DNA of 64,000 nucleotides from assembly GCF_014640255.1 (NCBI RefSeq), contig NZ_BMGP01000006.1, positions 1-64,000 on the forward strand, written 5' to 3'. The translations under genes and the position numbers were made by a program. This document shows positions 33,578 through 42,430 of the stretch, piece after piece. The notes beneath the pieces were generated by a model that was not told the DNA's origin, searched no databases, and saw only the letters and a program-made list of their open reading frames with translations. This DNA is from Subtercola lobariae. GTDB taxonomy: Bacteria > Actinomycetota > Actinomycetes > Actinomycetales > Microbacteriaceae. The first letter of the stretch is position 1. Each line of letters opens with the position of its first letter.

Positions 33578-34098
33578 TGGGCCAACACCCACGCGTCGAA
33601 CGAAAAACCCGGCGAGACGACGCAACTGACAAGAGTTTCGCCGTCGCTCGGCACGGTGCGCTGCCAGACGCCGGCCGGCACGATGACTTGTGGATGCTCG
33701 ATAGCCCCCTGGCCGCCACCACGCTCGCCGTTACCGCCACCGAGCGTCACGATCTTGACGTTTTCACCCGAGAACGCAGGAGCACTACCGCTCCCCCCGA
33801 GCTGGAGCATCACGGGGTCGGGGCCGTGCCACAGCCAGATCTCGTCGAAGTCCACCCGATGCCATGCCGATGCCTCGCCCGGAGGCGGCAAGAAGTAGAT
33901 CAACGTGGCCGCGGGGCGGCCGACGCCGTCGACCGTCGTCACCGCGGATGACGCCCAAGTTCGGTGGTACCAGCCACCCTCGGGGTGCGGCTCGAGACCC
34001 AAGGCGGCGGCGCGGGGCGGCACCTCGAGCCACTCGATCACCTCGCCGTCGACAGTTCGGCGCGCAACTCGCTCAGGCTCCGGATGCTCGATCTCCAC
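33574..34098 (-). CDS. DUF985 cupin-like protein
   Basis: This 174-aa protein has the DUF985 (Cupin_5) signature LEPHPEGGWYHRTW, then ATLIYFLPPPGEASAWHRVDFDEIWLWHGPDPV and WQRTVPSDGETLVSCVVSPGFSFDAWVLA. These are cupin beta strands with likely metal or ligand residues H-R and D-E. The biochemical role of DUF985 is not well established. The GTG start at 34098 shares a base with the monooxygenase stop, and its own stop overlaps the amidohydrolase start. The three genes are therefore translationally coupled. Confidence 0.85.
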   Translation of the reverse strand: MEIEHPEPERVARRTVDGEVIEWLEVPPRAAALGLEPHPEGGWYHRTWASSAVTTVDGVGRPAATLIYFLPPPGEASAWHRVDFDEIWLWHGPDPVMLQLGGSGSAPAFSGENVKIVTLGGGNGERGGGQGAIEHPQVIVPAGVWQRTVPSDGETLVSCVVSPGFSFDAWVLAQ

Positions 34099-35528
34099 TA
34101 CTCCGAGACCATCGCCGAGGCGGGCGTAGTAGCAGCCGGGCGCGAAACCTTGAAGCGGGTGCCGGGGTGATCCGGGGAGAGGTGCGGGCCCGGGCGCCCG
34201 AGCATCTGCTCGCGCAGAGTGCCCGTGCCGGGTTCGGCGGGCATCCGGCCGCGGCGGCGCAGCTCGGGTACGACCAGGCGCGCGAAGTCTTCGAGGTCGC
34301 CGGGCGCGAAGATGGGCTCGAGCAAGAACCCGTCGAGATCGGTGGCGTCGATGAGGCGCTCCAACTCGTCGGCCACCTCTGTGGTGCTGCCGGTCAGCTG
34401 CAGCCCGCGCGTACCTCGGCCGCTCAACTGGTCGAGAATCTCACGCACCGTCGGGGGCGTGCTGCCGTCTTTCGGAACGAACCGGTCTATGTTGCTCTGA
34501 CCCATCTGCCCGATGGGGCCACCGGCATCCAGAATCTGAGTAAGGTCTCGGGTGGGATCGAGCGAAAGCAGGTCGATGCCCGTGTTGCCCGCGTAGAGCA
34601 CCGCCACCACCTCGTCGGTCTGCAGATCGTCGAACTCTGCCCGCAAAGCCACCGCCTTGTCGTGCGTTGGCGCCACCGTCACCGTCAGCCCCACCATGAT
34701 CTTCAGCGAGTTCGGGTCGCGCCCCCACTCGGCCGCCTTCGCGCGAATGTCGGCGACGTTGAAGGCCGTCTGCTCCACCGTGGTGCCCTGCACGAACACG
34801 CACTCGGCGTTGCGCGCGGCGTAGGCGCGCCCGCGGGCCGACGTTCCGGCCTGAAAGAGAACGGGGGTTCGCTGCGGCGACGGGTCGACCGTGAAGTACC
34901 CCGACGACCGAAAGTGTTCACCCACGAACTCGTGCCGATGCAGCTTGTCGCGGTGGGCCAGAATCTGCGCCTCTTTGTCGGCGACGAACGCATCGTCTTC
35001 CCACGAGCCCTCCCAGAGCGTCATGGCGAGGTCGAGGTATTCGTCGGCCTGGTCGTACCGCGCGTCGTGGGCGTTCATGGTCTCGTGCCCGAAGAGCTCG
35101 GCGACCGTGTTCTGCGAGGCGCCGGTGACGATGTTCCAGCCCACCCGGCCGCCCGTGAGGTGGTCGAGCGTAGCGAACCGGCGAGCAGTCTGCACCGGAT
35201 GATCGAGACCGGTCGAGCTCGTCACCACAAACCCCAGGCGTTCGGTCTCGTGCGCCAGGGCTGAGATCATCATCGCCGGGTCCATCGAGGGAAAGTTGAT
35301 GCCTCCCCTGGCCGCCATCTCGGGCAGGTCGCCACCGATCGACGGAAAGCCGAAGCCGTCGGCGAAGAACAGAAAATCGAAGCCGGCGCCATCGAGCAGC
35401 TGGGCGATGTGAATCCAGTGGTCGAGTTCGTGAAAGCGCGCCGATTCGGCGAGTGGATGCGGCCAGCTCAACGTGCCACCGACCTGCGGCCCGGCAACCT
35501 CGAACACGCCCAAATGAATCTGCTTCAT
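34098..35528 (-). CDS. LLM-class flavin-dependent monooxygenase (NtaA/SnaA/DszA family)
   Basis: This 476-aa bacterial-luciferase-like protein begins MKQIHLGVFEVAGPQVGG and has DFLFFADGFGFPSIGG, FVVTSSTGLDHPVQTARRFATLDHLTGGRVGWNIVTG, HDARYDQADEYLDLAMTLWEG and VLFQAGTSARGRAYAARNAECVF. These are the hallmarks of the NtaA/SnaA/DszA branch. It uses reduced FMN and O2 to oxygenate a heteroatom compound or cleave a C-N or C-S bond. No flavin reductase lies next to it, so the reduced flavin must come from elsewhere. A palindrome at 35536-35553 directly precedes the gene, and a TetR gene lies upstream on the same strand. Confidence 0.9.
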   Translation of the reverse strand: MKQIHLGVFEVAGPQVGGTLSWPHPLAESARFHELDHWIHIAQLLDGAGFDFLFFADGFGFPSIGGDLPEMAARGGINFPSMDPAMMISALAHETERLGFVVTSSTGLDHPVQTARRFATLDHLTGGRVGWNIVTGASQNTVAELFGHETMNAHDARYDQADEYLDLAMTLWEGSWEDDAFVADKEAQILAHRDKLHRHEFVGEHFRSSGYFTVDPSPQRTPVLFQAGTSARGRAYAARNAECVFVQGTTVEQTAFNVADIRAKAAEWGRDPNSLKIMVGLTVTVAPTHDKAVALRAEFDDLQTDEVVAVLYAGNTGIDLLSLDPTRDLTQILDAGGPIGQMGQSNIDRFVPKDGSTPPTVREILDQLSGRGTRGLQLTGSTTEVADELERLIDATDLDGFLLEPIFAPGDLEDFARLVVPELRRRGRMPAEPGTGTLREQMLGRPGPHLSPDHPGTRFKVSRPAATTPASAMVSE

Positions 35529-35707
35529 GGTGTCAGTGAACCAAATGGTTCACACGACTGTCTAGCGGAGAAACACAGTGTTTACACGGGGGGCGTTTCT
35601 GTAACCTGCCCGTGCTTTTACGCCGCTCGCGCGACCTTTGCGGTCGAGAGCGACCGCCCCACATGGCTCATCTCGTCTGGAGGTGTCGCTCTGGCGGCGC
35701 ACCGAGC
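35529..35707. other. intergenic region between tetR and the monooxygenase operon
   Basis: This 179-bp gap has no gene. It contains the GTGAACCA palindrome, a smaller perfect palindrome AAACAC-A-GTGTTT (35571-35583), and a possible short terminator stem GCGGTCG/CGACCGC downstream of tetR. Confidence 0.6.
35536..35553. promoter_or_regulatory. palindromic operator in front of the LLM monooxygenase operon
   Basis: GTGAACCA-AA-TGGTTCAC has perfect 8-bp arms and sits eight bases before the monooxygenase start. Any bound protein would block transcription or initiation. The adjacent TetR gene has a related half-site (ACGGTTCAT) just before its own start, near 36329. Confidence 0.65.
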
Positions 35708-36316
35708 TCAGGGATCGACGGAAGTGACCCGAGCGAGGAGAGCGGCGGTCGCGGCGCGCGCCGCGCTGTCGATGACCGCGAGATCACCGCCGCTGAGCAA
35801 GGTGGTCTGTAGGCCCCGCCAGAGAGCGACGATTTCGTGCGCGAAGAGTTCGGCTTGAGCATCCACTACCCCCGCCTGCCTGAAGACGGCCGCGACATGC
35901 GCCACCCACTCGGTGCCCACCTCGCCGAGGAAGGTCGTGAAACGCTGTCGCTCGAAGCCGGCGAGGCCAAAGATCTCGAAGAAGAGCCGATGGAACGGCA
36001 GGTTGGCCGGGTCGGAGATGGTCGCCCAGGCGGAGAAGAGCCGCTCGCTGAGAGGCGCGGTTGATGCGTCGAACGAGGTGATGACGGCCGCCATGCTCGG
36101 AAACCTGACTTCGGCCGCGGCGAGCGCAGCCACAATCAGCTCTTCACGGCTGCCGAAATAGTAGAGCAACATGCGGTTGTTCGACCCGACCGCGGTCGCC
36201 AGGCCGCGCAGGGTCAGCTGGGTGATTCCGTGTTCGAGCACATAGTCGACGATGCGGTCGAGCAGCAGTTCTCGGCGATCGGCACCGTCATCTTTGTCGG
36301 GCAACGCGAGTGTCAT
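35708..36316 (-). CDS. TetR-family transcriptional regulator
   Basis: This 202-aa protein has the TetR helix-turn-helix (DRIVDYVLEHGITQLTLRGLATAVGSNNRMLLYYFGSREELIVAALAAAE) and a C-terminal domain of the kind paired with catabolic operons. It sits immediately upstream of the monooxygenase-cupin-amidohydrolase operon and divergent from the ABC importer operon. It can therefore regulate both. The palindrome at 35536 is the likely operator. The ligand is probably a substrate or product of that pathway. Confidence 0.9.
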   Translation of the reverse strand: MTLALPDKDDGADRRELLLDRIVDYVLEHGITQLTLRGLATAVGSNNRMLLYYFGSREELIVAALAAAEVRFPSMAAVITSFDASTAPLSERLFSAWATISDPANLPFHRLFFEIFGLAGFERQRFTTFLGEVGTEWVAHVAAVFRQAGVVDAQAELFAHEIVALWRGLQTTLLSGGDLAVIDSAARAATAALLARVTSVDP

Positions 36317-36359
36317 GAAACGACGCTAACGGTTCATAGGCTCGTGCGGCGAAGGCAAC

Positions 36360-36378
36360 ACCGCCGAAATGCGGCGGT
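36360..36378. promoter_or_regulatory. inverted repeat upstream of the ABC importer operon
   Basis: ACCGCC-N7-GGCGGT lies 110 bp before the binding-protein gene and 43 bp before the tetR start on the other strand. It differs from the GTGAACC palindrome, so a second regulator or a hairpin is possible. Confidence 0.35.
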
Positions 36379-36487
36379 AACAATGGCGAACTAGCGTTTC
36401 TCGGATAGCGAACGCGCTCGGACTTTCGGCGCGCGACTCACAGCATTTCGCTGCCACACCCTGCGAACCCGACCGTTTGGAGTTTTC

Positions 36488-37636
36488 ATGAACGCCTTCA
36501 CCCCTCCCCCTGTTGTGACCAAGCAGTTCGACCGTCGCGGGTTCTTGCGCATCGGTGGCCTCAGCGCGCTGGCCGTCGGTGGCGCCGCCGTTCTGGCAGC
36601 CTGCAGCACCGGCTCCACCACCTCGGGCAGCAGCACCGCCGCTGCGTCGGGAGCTGCTTCTGCGGCGCCTGGCAGCCTCGGCACCATCGCCCTGCAGCTT
36701 TCCTGGATCAAGAACATCGAGTTCGCCGGTGAGTACTTCGCCACCGAGAAGGGCTACTACACCGACGCAGGCTTCCAGGCAGTGACGCTGCTCGCCGGTG
36801 GCGGCCAGACGGGCGCCGAAGAAGCACTGCTCTCGGGCCAGGCGCTCGTCGGCCTGTCGTCACCGTCGATCACCGGCCCCTCGGTGCTGCAGGGCGCGAA
36901 CTTGAAGATCATCGCCTCGACCTACCAGAAGAACCCGTTCTGTCTGCTGTCGCTGAAAGAGAAGACTCCCATCGCGACGGTCGCCGACCTTAAGGGCAAG
37001 AAGATCGGCGTGCAGTCGGGCGGCAACCAGACCATCTTCGAAGGCTTCCTCGCCGCGAACGGCCTCACCGACGCCGACGTGACGCTGGTCACCACGCAGT
37101 ACGACATCTCGCCACTTGAGACCGGCGCCTACGACGCACACATGTCGTACACGACAAACGAGCCGATTCTGGCCGCGAAAGACGGCTTCACCCCCGTGGT
37201 GCTGAGCTTCGCTGACAACGGCCTGCCGTTCGTTGCAGAGACCTTCACGGTGACGCAAGACACCATCGACAAGCAGCGCGACCTCTTGAAGGCGTTTCTC
37301 GTCGCCGAGATCAAGGGCTGGACCGACGCGGTGAACAGCCCCACGCAGTCGGCCACCTACGCGGTGACCAAGTACGGTGCAGACCAAGACCTCGATCAGA
37401 CCGAGCAGACCTCAGAGGCCACCGCTCAGAACGCCCTGATCGTGACCGCCGACACGAACGCGAACGGTCTGTTCACCATGACCGACGATTTGATCGCCGA
37501 GAACATCAAGTCGCTCACCGCGATGGGTACCGCCGTGACGGCAGATCAGCTGTTCGACATGAGCCTCATCAAAGAGGTCTACGCCGAGCATCCTGAGCTG
37601 ATTGTGCCGTTGACTATTCCTACCGCGGCTTCATAA
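36488..37636 (+). CDS. NMT1/THI5-like ABC substrate-binding lipoprotein
   Basis: This 382-aa protein carries a Tat-like DRRGFLRIGG motif and a lipobox LAAC (Cys39), so it is exported folded and lipid-anchored. The mature part matches the NMT1/SsuA family: IALQLSWIKNIEFAGEYFATEKGYYTDAGFQ, ADLKGKKIGVQSGGN and FTVTQDTIDKQRDLLKAFLVAEIKGW. This family binds thiamine precursors, riboflavin, sulfonates, purine or pyrimidine-like compounds. GGAG lies five bases before the ATG. It heads a four-gene importer operon next to nucleoside-catabolic genes, so a nucleobase-like ligand is a reasonable inference. Confidence 0.9.
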   Translation: MNAFTPPPVVTKQFDRRGFLRIGGLSALAVGGAAVLAACSTGSTTSGSSTAAASGAASAAPGSLGTIALQLSWIKNIEFAGEYFATEKGYYTDAGFQAVTLLAGGGQTGAEEALLSGQALVGLSSPSITGPSVLQGANLKIIASTYQKNPFCLLSLKEKTPIATVADLKGKKIGVQSGGNQTIFEGFLAANGLTDADVTLVTTQYDISPLETGAYDAHMSYTTNEPILAAKDGFTPVVLSFADNGLPFVAETFTVTQDTIDKQRDLLKAFLVAEIKGWTDAVNSPTQSATYAVTKYGADQDLDQTEQTSEATAQNALIVTADTNANGLFTMTDDLIAENIKSLTAMGTAVTADQLFDMSLIKEVYAEHPELIVPLTIPTAAS

Positions 37637-37727
37637 CGCACCACCCGTGGCTTCGCGCACCCACGCGCGACCGTGTCGGTGCCGCTTCGGCGGCACCGAC
37701 ACCTCACACGAAAAGAAGTAAGGAACC

Positions 37728-38570
37728 ATGGCCACCTCGTCTCTCAGCGCCGCCGGGTTTGCCACCAGCACCCCCGCAGAAACGCCAGAACTCGCCTCTG
37801 GCATCAACATTCAGGGGTTGACGAAGACCTTTTCACTCGGCCGCAAGTCGGTTCAGGCCCTCTCGGCCATCAACCTGGGAACGAAGAAAGACTCGTTCCT
37901 GTCACTGCTCGGCCCCTCGGGCTGTGGCAAGTCGACGATTCTGCGCATCATCGCGGGGCTGGAGAAACCGAGCGCCGGCACCGTGGTGGTGAACGGCAAG
38001 AACGCCAGCGAGATTCAGCGCGGCCACGAGACCGGCATCGCGTTTCAAGACTCGGCCCTGCTGCCCTGGCGCACGGTCACCAAGAACATTCGCCTGCCGC
38101 TCGAAGTGGCGGGCATCACGCCGGCTCCCGGGCTCATCGACGGCCTCATCGACCTCGTTGGCCTGAAGGGCTTCGAGAACGCCAAGCCCGCCCAGCTCTC
38201 AGGCGGTATGCGCCAGCGCGTCTCCATCGCCCGCTGCCTCGCGGTGGAGCCGACCATCATGTTGCTCGACGAGCCGTTCGGCGCCCTCGACGACATGACC
38301 AGGCAGCGGATGAACGTTGAGCTCCTCCGCATCTGGGGCGAGAAACCCGCAACCACCCTCATGGTCACTCACGGAATCAGTGAGGCCGTGTTCTTGTCTG
38401 ACGTGGTGGCCGTGATGAGTGCCCGGCCCGGCCGCATCGCCGAAGTCGTGGAGATCAACCTGCCCCGCCCGCGGCTGCCCGAACTCATGCGAACACCCGA
38501 GTTTCACGCCTACGTCGACCAGATCTCAGAGATTCTGTTCGGGGCTCACGGAACGGTCGAAGATGACTGA
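37728..38570 (+). CDS. ABC transporter ATPase (SsuB/TauB/ThiZ type)
   Basis: This 280-aa ATPase has Walker [11 protein letters not shown], the Q-loop [12 protein letters not shown], signature [13 protein letters not shown], Walker [13 protein letters not shown] and switch [14 protein letters not shown]. The LLPWRTVxxN motif is typical of the NitT/TauT group. It powers the two permeases encoded downstream. The stop overlaps the first permease start by eight bases. It works at the inner face of the membrane. Confidence 0.93.
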   Translation: MATSSLSAAGFATSTPAETPELASGINIQGLTKTFSLGRKSVQALSAINLGTKKDSFLSLLGPSGCGKSTILRIIAGLEKPSAGTVVVNGKNASEIQRGHETGIAFQDSALLPWRTVTKNIRLPLEVAGITPAPGLIDGLIDLVGLKGFENAKPAQLSGGMRQRVSIARCLAVEPTIMLLDEPFGALDDMTRQRMNVELLRIWGEKPATTLMVTHGISEAVFLSDVVAVMSARPGRIAEVVEINLPRPRLPELMRTPEFHAYVDQISEILFGAHGTVEDD

Positions 38571-39450
38571 TCTGCGAGAGCAAGAAACCGAATACGCCGA
38601 AAGCATCGCGCTTGGCGCCGAAGAAGCGACCGGCGCGAACCGCCGATCGTTTCTCGGCTCGTTCAACAAGATGCCGCCGTGGGTGGGTGCGGTCATCGGA
38701 ATCGTGGTGATTCTGGTCGTCTGGCAGATTGTGGCGGTCACGGCCTTCTCGGTGACCGGCTCGGTGCCCCCGCCGCTCGAAGTGTTTCAGCAGCTGGTGC
38801 ACGACCTCACTGACAGCGTGTACTGGAACGCCATTGCGGTGACCAGCATGTCTGCGCTCTGGGGGTTCATCTGGGGCAACCTGATTGCGTTCTTCTTGGC
38901 GTTCATCGTGCTGCTGATTCCGTGGTTCGAAGGGCTGAGTACTCAGCTCGCGGTGGTGTGCTCGTGCATCCCGTTGACCGCCATCGCGCCCATCGTGACG
39001 CTGTTGTCGCCGGCCGGCAGCCGCACGACGTCGATCTTCTTGGCAGCGCTCAGCGTCATCTTCACCACCGTGATCGGCACGCTGCTCGGGTTACGAGCCG
39101 CGAGCGAGACCCAGCTCGATGTGGTGAAGGCGTACGGCGGGTCGAGGTTCACGCAGTTGCGAAAGGTTCGCCTCATTGCGGCTGTTCCGAGCATCCTCGC
39201 CGCCTTGAAGCTTGCTGCGCCGGCCGCGTTTCTGGGGGCCGTGCTCGGCGAGTACTTCTTGCTCGGGGTCGACTCGGGAATCGGTATTCAGTTGCTGGCC
39301 GCGCAGGCGACGGCTGCCTCGGTGAAGCTGTGGGCGCTCGCGCTCATCTGCGGTGGCATCGCGGGGCTGGCGTACTTCGTCATCGGGCGCATCGGCCGGC
39401 TCGTGACGCCGTGGTCGCAGGGTGACGCGCGCGCCGGGGAAGGGTTCTGA
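38563..39450 (+). CDS. ABC transporter permease (NitT/TauT group), first of two
   Basis: This 295-aa membrane protein has about six transmembrane segments and the EAA-type coupling loop [47 protein letters not shown]. The ATG at 38563 overlaps the ATPase end. A longer in-frame opening from 38419 lies inside the ATPase gene and is rejected. It forms a heterodimeric channel with the next gene product, overlapping it by one base (TGATG). Confidence 0.9.
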   Translation: MTDLREQETEYAESIALGAEEATGANRRSFLGSFNKMPPWVGAVIGIVVILVVWQIVAVTAFSVTGSVPPPLEVFQQLVHDLTDSVYWNAIAVTSMSALWGFIWGNLIAFFLAFIVLLIPWFEGLSTQLAVVCSCIPLTAIAPIVTLLSPAGSRTTSIFLAALSVIFTTVIGTLLGLRAASETQLDVVKAYGGSRFTQLRKVRLIAAVPSILAALKLAAPAAFLGAVLGEYFLLGVDSGIGIQLLAAQATAASVKLWALALICGGIAGLAYFVIGRIGRLVTPWSQGDARAGEGF

Positions 39451-40343
39451 TGGCAACCGCTGCCCCCGCCCAGGCTCCCATGGTCGCGCGCGCCGCGATG
39501 AGTGCGCAGACCGCGAGCACGGTGAAGTACGTGTTCAGGCGCATCGGCACCACCGTGCTGACCATCGCGATTTCGAGCGCGATTCTCGTGCTGCTCTGGA
39601 GCCTCGCAATTCAGCTGCTGCACGCGAACCCGTTCATCGCCAAGACGCCGGTCGATGTCTTCAACTTCTTGTTCGTGGATGCTCCCAAGAGCAAAACCAC
39701 GGCCGCCGAGAATCGCGAGCTCATCTCCGGGCTGCTCTGGGTGACGCTGTTTCACGCGCTGATCGGGTTCATCTTCGGGGTGGGTTCGTCGATCGTCATC
39801 TCGATTGCGTTCACGCTGATTCGGCCCATTGAGTTCATGTTCATGCCCATCGCGATGCTGCTGCGCGTTGTGCCGCTGCTCGCCATGGCGCCGGTGATCT
39901 TCCTGATCTTCGGCAACGGGCTCGTGACGGCGGCGTTCATCGGCGGAATCGTGGTGTTCTTTCCGCTGCTCGTGAACCTGACGCTCGGGTTTCGCTCGGT
40001 GAGTGCGCAATCGGTCGACCTCGTGCGGGTGTACGGCGGCAGTCGCTGGACCATCATGCGCAAGGTCGCGATTCCCACCGCCCTGCCCTACTTCTTCGCG
40101 TCGATGCGCATCGCGGTGCCGGGCGCCATCACGGGGGCGATGCTCTACGAGTGGCTGTTCACGTACGAGGGGCTCGGCGCTGCGATCACGACCGCCAAGT
40201 CGCAATCGCTCTACAACGAGATCTGGGCGATCGTGGTGGTGATCACTGTGGTGTCGATTCTGCTGTACACCGTGGCGACGTTCGTCGAGACGGCGGTGCT
40301 CGCCAAGTGGGGGCCGAACGCGGGCAAGGCTGCGGGCAAGTGA
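39450..40343 (+). CDS. ABC transporter permease (NitT/TauT group), second of two
   Basis: This 297-aa membrane protein has about six transmembrane segments and the coupling loop VDLVRVYGGSRWTIMRKVAIPTALPYFFASMRIAVPGAITGAMLYEW. It pairs with the preceding permease. Two distinct permeases are less usual for NitT/TauT importers, which often use a homodimer, but are common for the RibX/ThiX-like and hydroxymethylpyrimidine-type systems. Confidence 0.9.
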   Translation: MATAAPAQAPMVARAAMSAQTASTVKYVFRRIGTTVLTIAISSAILVLLWSLAIQLLHANPFIAKTPVDVFNFLFVDAPKSKTTAAENRELISGLLWVTLFHALIGFIFGVGSSIVISIAFTLIRPIEFMFMPIAMLLRVVPLLAMAPVIFLIFGNGLVTAAFIGGIVVFFPLLVNLTLGFRSVSAQSVDLVRVYGGSRWTIMRKVAIPTALPYFFASMRIAVPGAITGAMLYEWLFTYEGLGAAITTAKSQSLYNEIWAIVVVITVVSILLYTVATFVETAVLAKWGPNAGKAAGK

Positions 40344-40551
40344 GGCCGCGCGGCGGTGTTCCTCGCGCATGGGTTGCATGCGTGGGCGACGGATGCCCGG
40401 GGCCGAGGTCGGCGCGCGCTGTGACACCCGCGCCAGAGGTCAAGCCCAGCGCCGCATAAGTACTTCTTCGCTCGCCGGCGCCGCCGGGCATCCGTCGCCA
40501 CAGGGTTCGTTTCGTGGCGCAGCATTCACCAAACGCAAGAAAGAGTGAGTG
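40344..40551. other. intergenic region containing a long inverted repeat
   Basis: No gene is seen in this 208-bp gap. A perfect 16-bp inverted repeat, GGCGACGGATGCCCGG (40385-40400) and its complement (40484-40499), encloses 83 bp. It could fold as a large stem in the mRNA, end the importer transcript, or be the remains of a small repeated element. Confidence 0.6.
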
Positions 40552-41322
40552 ATGTCGCAGATCATCGACAAAGCTGAGGCCGGCCAGAATGCCCGGCAGT
40601 ACCACATCGACGTTGCGCCGGGCGAGGTCGGAACGGTGGCGCTGCTGCCGGGCGACCCGTTTCGGGTGCCGCTGATCGCAGAGTTGCTGACCGACGTGAC
40701 CGACGTGGCGCACAACCGCGAGCACCGCACCATGACGGGGTTCTACAAGGGCAAGCTCATCACGGCGACCTCTACGGGCATGGGATGCCCGTCGACGGCC
40801 ATAGCGGTCGAAGAACTCGCTCGGGTCGGGGTCACCTCGTTCATTCGCGTGGGGTCGTCGGCCGGCCTGCAGCCTGGAGTCAACCCGGGCGACCTGCTGG
40901 TGAGCGAGGGAACGTTGCGCAACGACGGAACGACCGCCGCGTATGCGCACCCCGGGTTTCCGGCGGTGCCCGACCTCGAGCTGACACTCGCCCTTCGTGC
41001 CGCCGCCCTTGCGCTGCCCGGCGCGGGCACCGACTACCACGTACTATCGGGCATCAACGCTTCAGACGACGCGTTCTACGCCGAGACGCCCGCCTGGATA
41101 GCCGAACTCAACTCGCTCGGAATTCTGAACGTCGAGATGGAGAGCTCGGCCCTCTACGTGGTGTCGCGGTTGCGCGGTCTGCGTGCCGGCATGATCTGCG
41201 CCTGCTCGTCGAACCTCGTCGACGGCACGAGCCTCTACGACCACGATGCCGGGGCCCTCAAGCGCGGCTGGCAGAACTCCATCATCGCCGCGCTCGACGC
41301 GGCCGTGGCCCTCGACCTATGA
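40552..41322 (+). CDS. nucleoside phosphorylase (PNP/UDP family)
   Basis: This 256-aa protein has the PNP_UDP_1 fold: LLPGDPFRVPLIAELL with the phosphate-binding GDPxR, TATSTGMGCPSTAIAVEEL, RVGSSAGLQPGVNPGDLLV and LNVEMESSALYVVSRL with the ribose-binding Glu. The overall pattern is closest to uridine phosphorylases. It cleaves a nucleoside with phosphate to a free base and ribose-1-phosphate. The ATG at 40552 follows AAAGAG; a GTG at 40549 is adjacent. It is followed by a tiny overlapping ORF and a nucleoside hydrolase. Confidence 0.9.
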   Translation: MSQIIDKAEAGQNARQYHIDVAPGEVGTVALLPGDPFRVPLIAELLTDVTDVAHNREHRTMTGFYKGKLITATSTGMGCPSTAIAVEELARVGVTSFIRVGSSAGLQPGVNPGDLLVSEGTLRNDGTTAAYAHPGFPAVPDLELTLALRAAALALPGAGTDYHVLSGINASDDAFYAETPAWIAELNSLGILNVEMESSALYVVSRLRGLRAGMICACSSNLVDGTSLYDHDAGALKRGWQNSIIAALDAAVALDL

Positions 41323-41447
41323 CCGCGCCCACCCCCGCCCCCACCCCGAACCCCCGCTCATCCCGCGCCATCGGTTTGACGCAAAGGGCCGCTATGAGCG
41401 CGTATTCCGCGCTTTTGCGTCGAATGGATGAGGTGGGCCAGAGATGA
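41319..41447 (+). CDS. possible 42-aa small protein bridging two nucleoside-catabolic genes
   Basis: An ATG at 41319 overlaps the phosphorylase stop as ATGA, and the ORF ends at a TGA that overlaps the nucleoside hydrolase ATG, also as ATGA. The frame fills the 121-bp gap exactly. The predicted product is a Pro/Thr-rich N-terminus (MTAPTPAPTPNPRSSR) and an amphipathic C-terminal half (SAYSALLRRMDEVGQR). It has no recognised family. Several codons (TCA, TTG, CTT, TAT) are rare here, which argues for caution. It may be a real coupling peptide or a coincidence. Confidence 0.4.
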   Translation: MTAPTPAPTPNPRSSRAIGLTQRAAMSAYSALLRRMDEVGQR

Positions 41448-42430
41448 ACATCATCACGCGGCGGGTGATCGTCGACACCGATACGGGCATCGACGACGCA
41501 CTCGCGCTGCTGTACTTGGCGGCGCAAGCCGAGGTTGAGCTCGTGGGAGTGACCGCGGTGTACGGTAATTGCGTCATCGACGACTCGGTGCGCAACATCT
41601 GGTACGTGCTCGGGCTCGCCGGGCGCGGCACCACGCCGATCGCGCGCGGGGCCGCAGCGCCGCTGAAAGCTGACCCGCACATCGCGCACTACGTGCACGG
41701 CTACGACGGGCTGGGCGACGTGCTGAGCGTGGATGACCGGCCGATGCCCAGCGCACCCACGCTTCTGACGCAGACCGCTGCAGAGTTTCTCGTCGACGAG
41801 GCCCGCGCGCATCCGGGCGAAATCGAACTGCTGACGCTAGGGCCACTCACGAACGTGGCGCTGGCGCTGCAACTCGAGCCGACACTGCTGACGCTCTTCC
41901 GCTCGATCACCATCATGGGCGGCAGCGGCCCGTTCCCCGCGCCTGGCATAAGCGACATGTTCGACGCGAACATTCAGAACGATGCGGATGCGGCCCGGCT
42001 GGTCTTCGCCGCTCCCGCGAACCGGCGGCTGATGGTGGGAGTGAACGCCACCGCACAGGCCATCACGGACGAGCAAGACCTGGTGGCGCTGCACCGCTCG
42101 GGCACTCTGACCGGGGAGTTCGCGGCGAGCATCCTGGAGTCGTATCTCGACTTCTATCGGCTCGCCTGGGGTCGTCGCGTGAGCCCCGTGCACGATGGAC
42201 TCGCGGCGGCGCTGATGCTGCACCCCGAGTGGATCGCCGCGAGTGTCACCGGCCCCGCGAACGTGACGCACGACGGGTTCACCACTCGCGGGCGCATCAT
42301 GCAGACCGCCGAGGGGCGGGCCGTGCCGTGGCCCATCGAGCCGGTGGGCGATACCATCGCGGTGACGGCGGTTCACCCTTCGTTCGTGCCCGCATTCATC
42401 GAATCACTGATCAGAGGAGGTGCGCTGTGA
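41444..42430 (+). CDS. inosine/uridine-preferring nucleoside hydrolase
   Basis: This 328-aa protein has the calcium-binding family signature VIVDTDTGIDDALALLYL, then TAVYGNCVIDDSVRNIWYVL, LLTLGPLTNVALAL, ITIMGG and the late HDGLAAALML. It hydrolyses N-glycosidic bonds of nucleosides to free base and ribose. The start overlaps the small ORF, and its stop overlaps the deaminase GTG. Having both a phosphorylase and a hydrolase in one operon suggests two classes of nucleoside are used. Confidence 0.92.
   Translation: MNIITRRVIVDTDTGIDDALALLYLAAQAEVELVGVTAVYGNCVIDDSVRNIWYVLGLAGRGTTPIARGAAAPLKADPHIAHYVHGYDGLGDVLSVDDRPMPSAPTLLTQTAAEFLVDEARAHPGEIELLTLGPLTNVALALQLEPTLLTLFRSITIMGGSGPFPAPGISDMFDANIQNDADAARLVFAAPANRRLMVGVNATAQAITDEQDLVALHRSGTLTGEFAASILESYLDFYRLAWGRRVSPVHDGLAAALMLHPEWIAASVTGPANVTHDGFTTRGRIMQTAEGRAVPWPIEPVGDTIAVTAVHPSFVPAFIESLIRGGAL

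Noticed and set aside
36380-36487. Purine or thiamine riboswitch before the importer operon
   Set aside because: I looked for conserved core motifs and found none. Only a small inverted repeat at 36360-36378 is evident.
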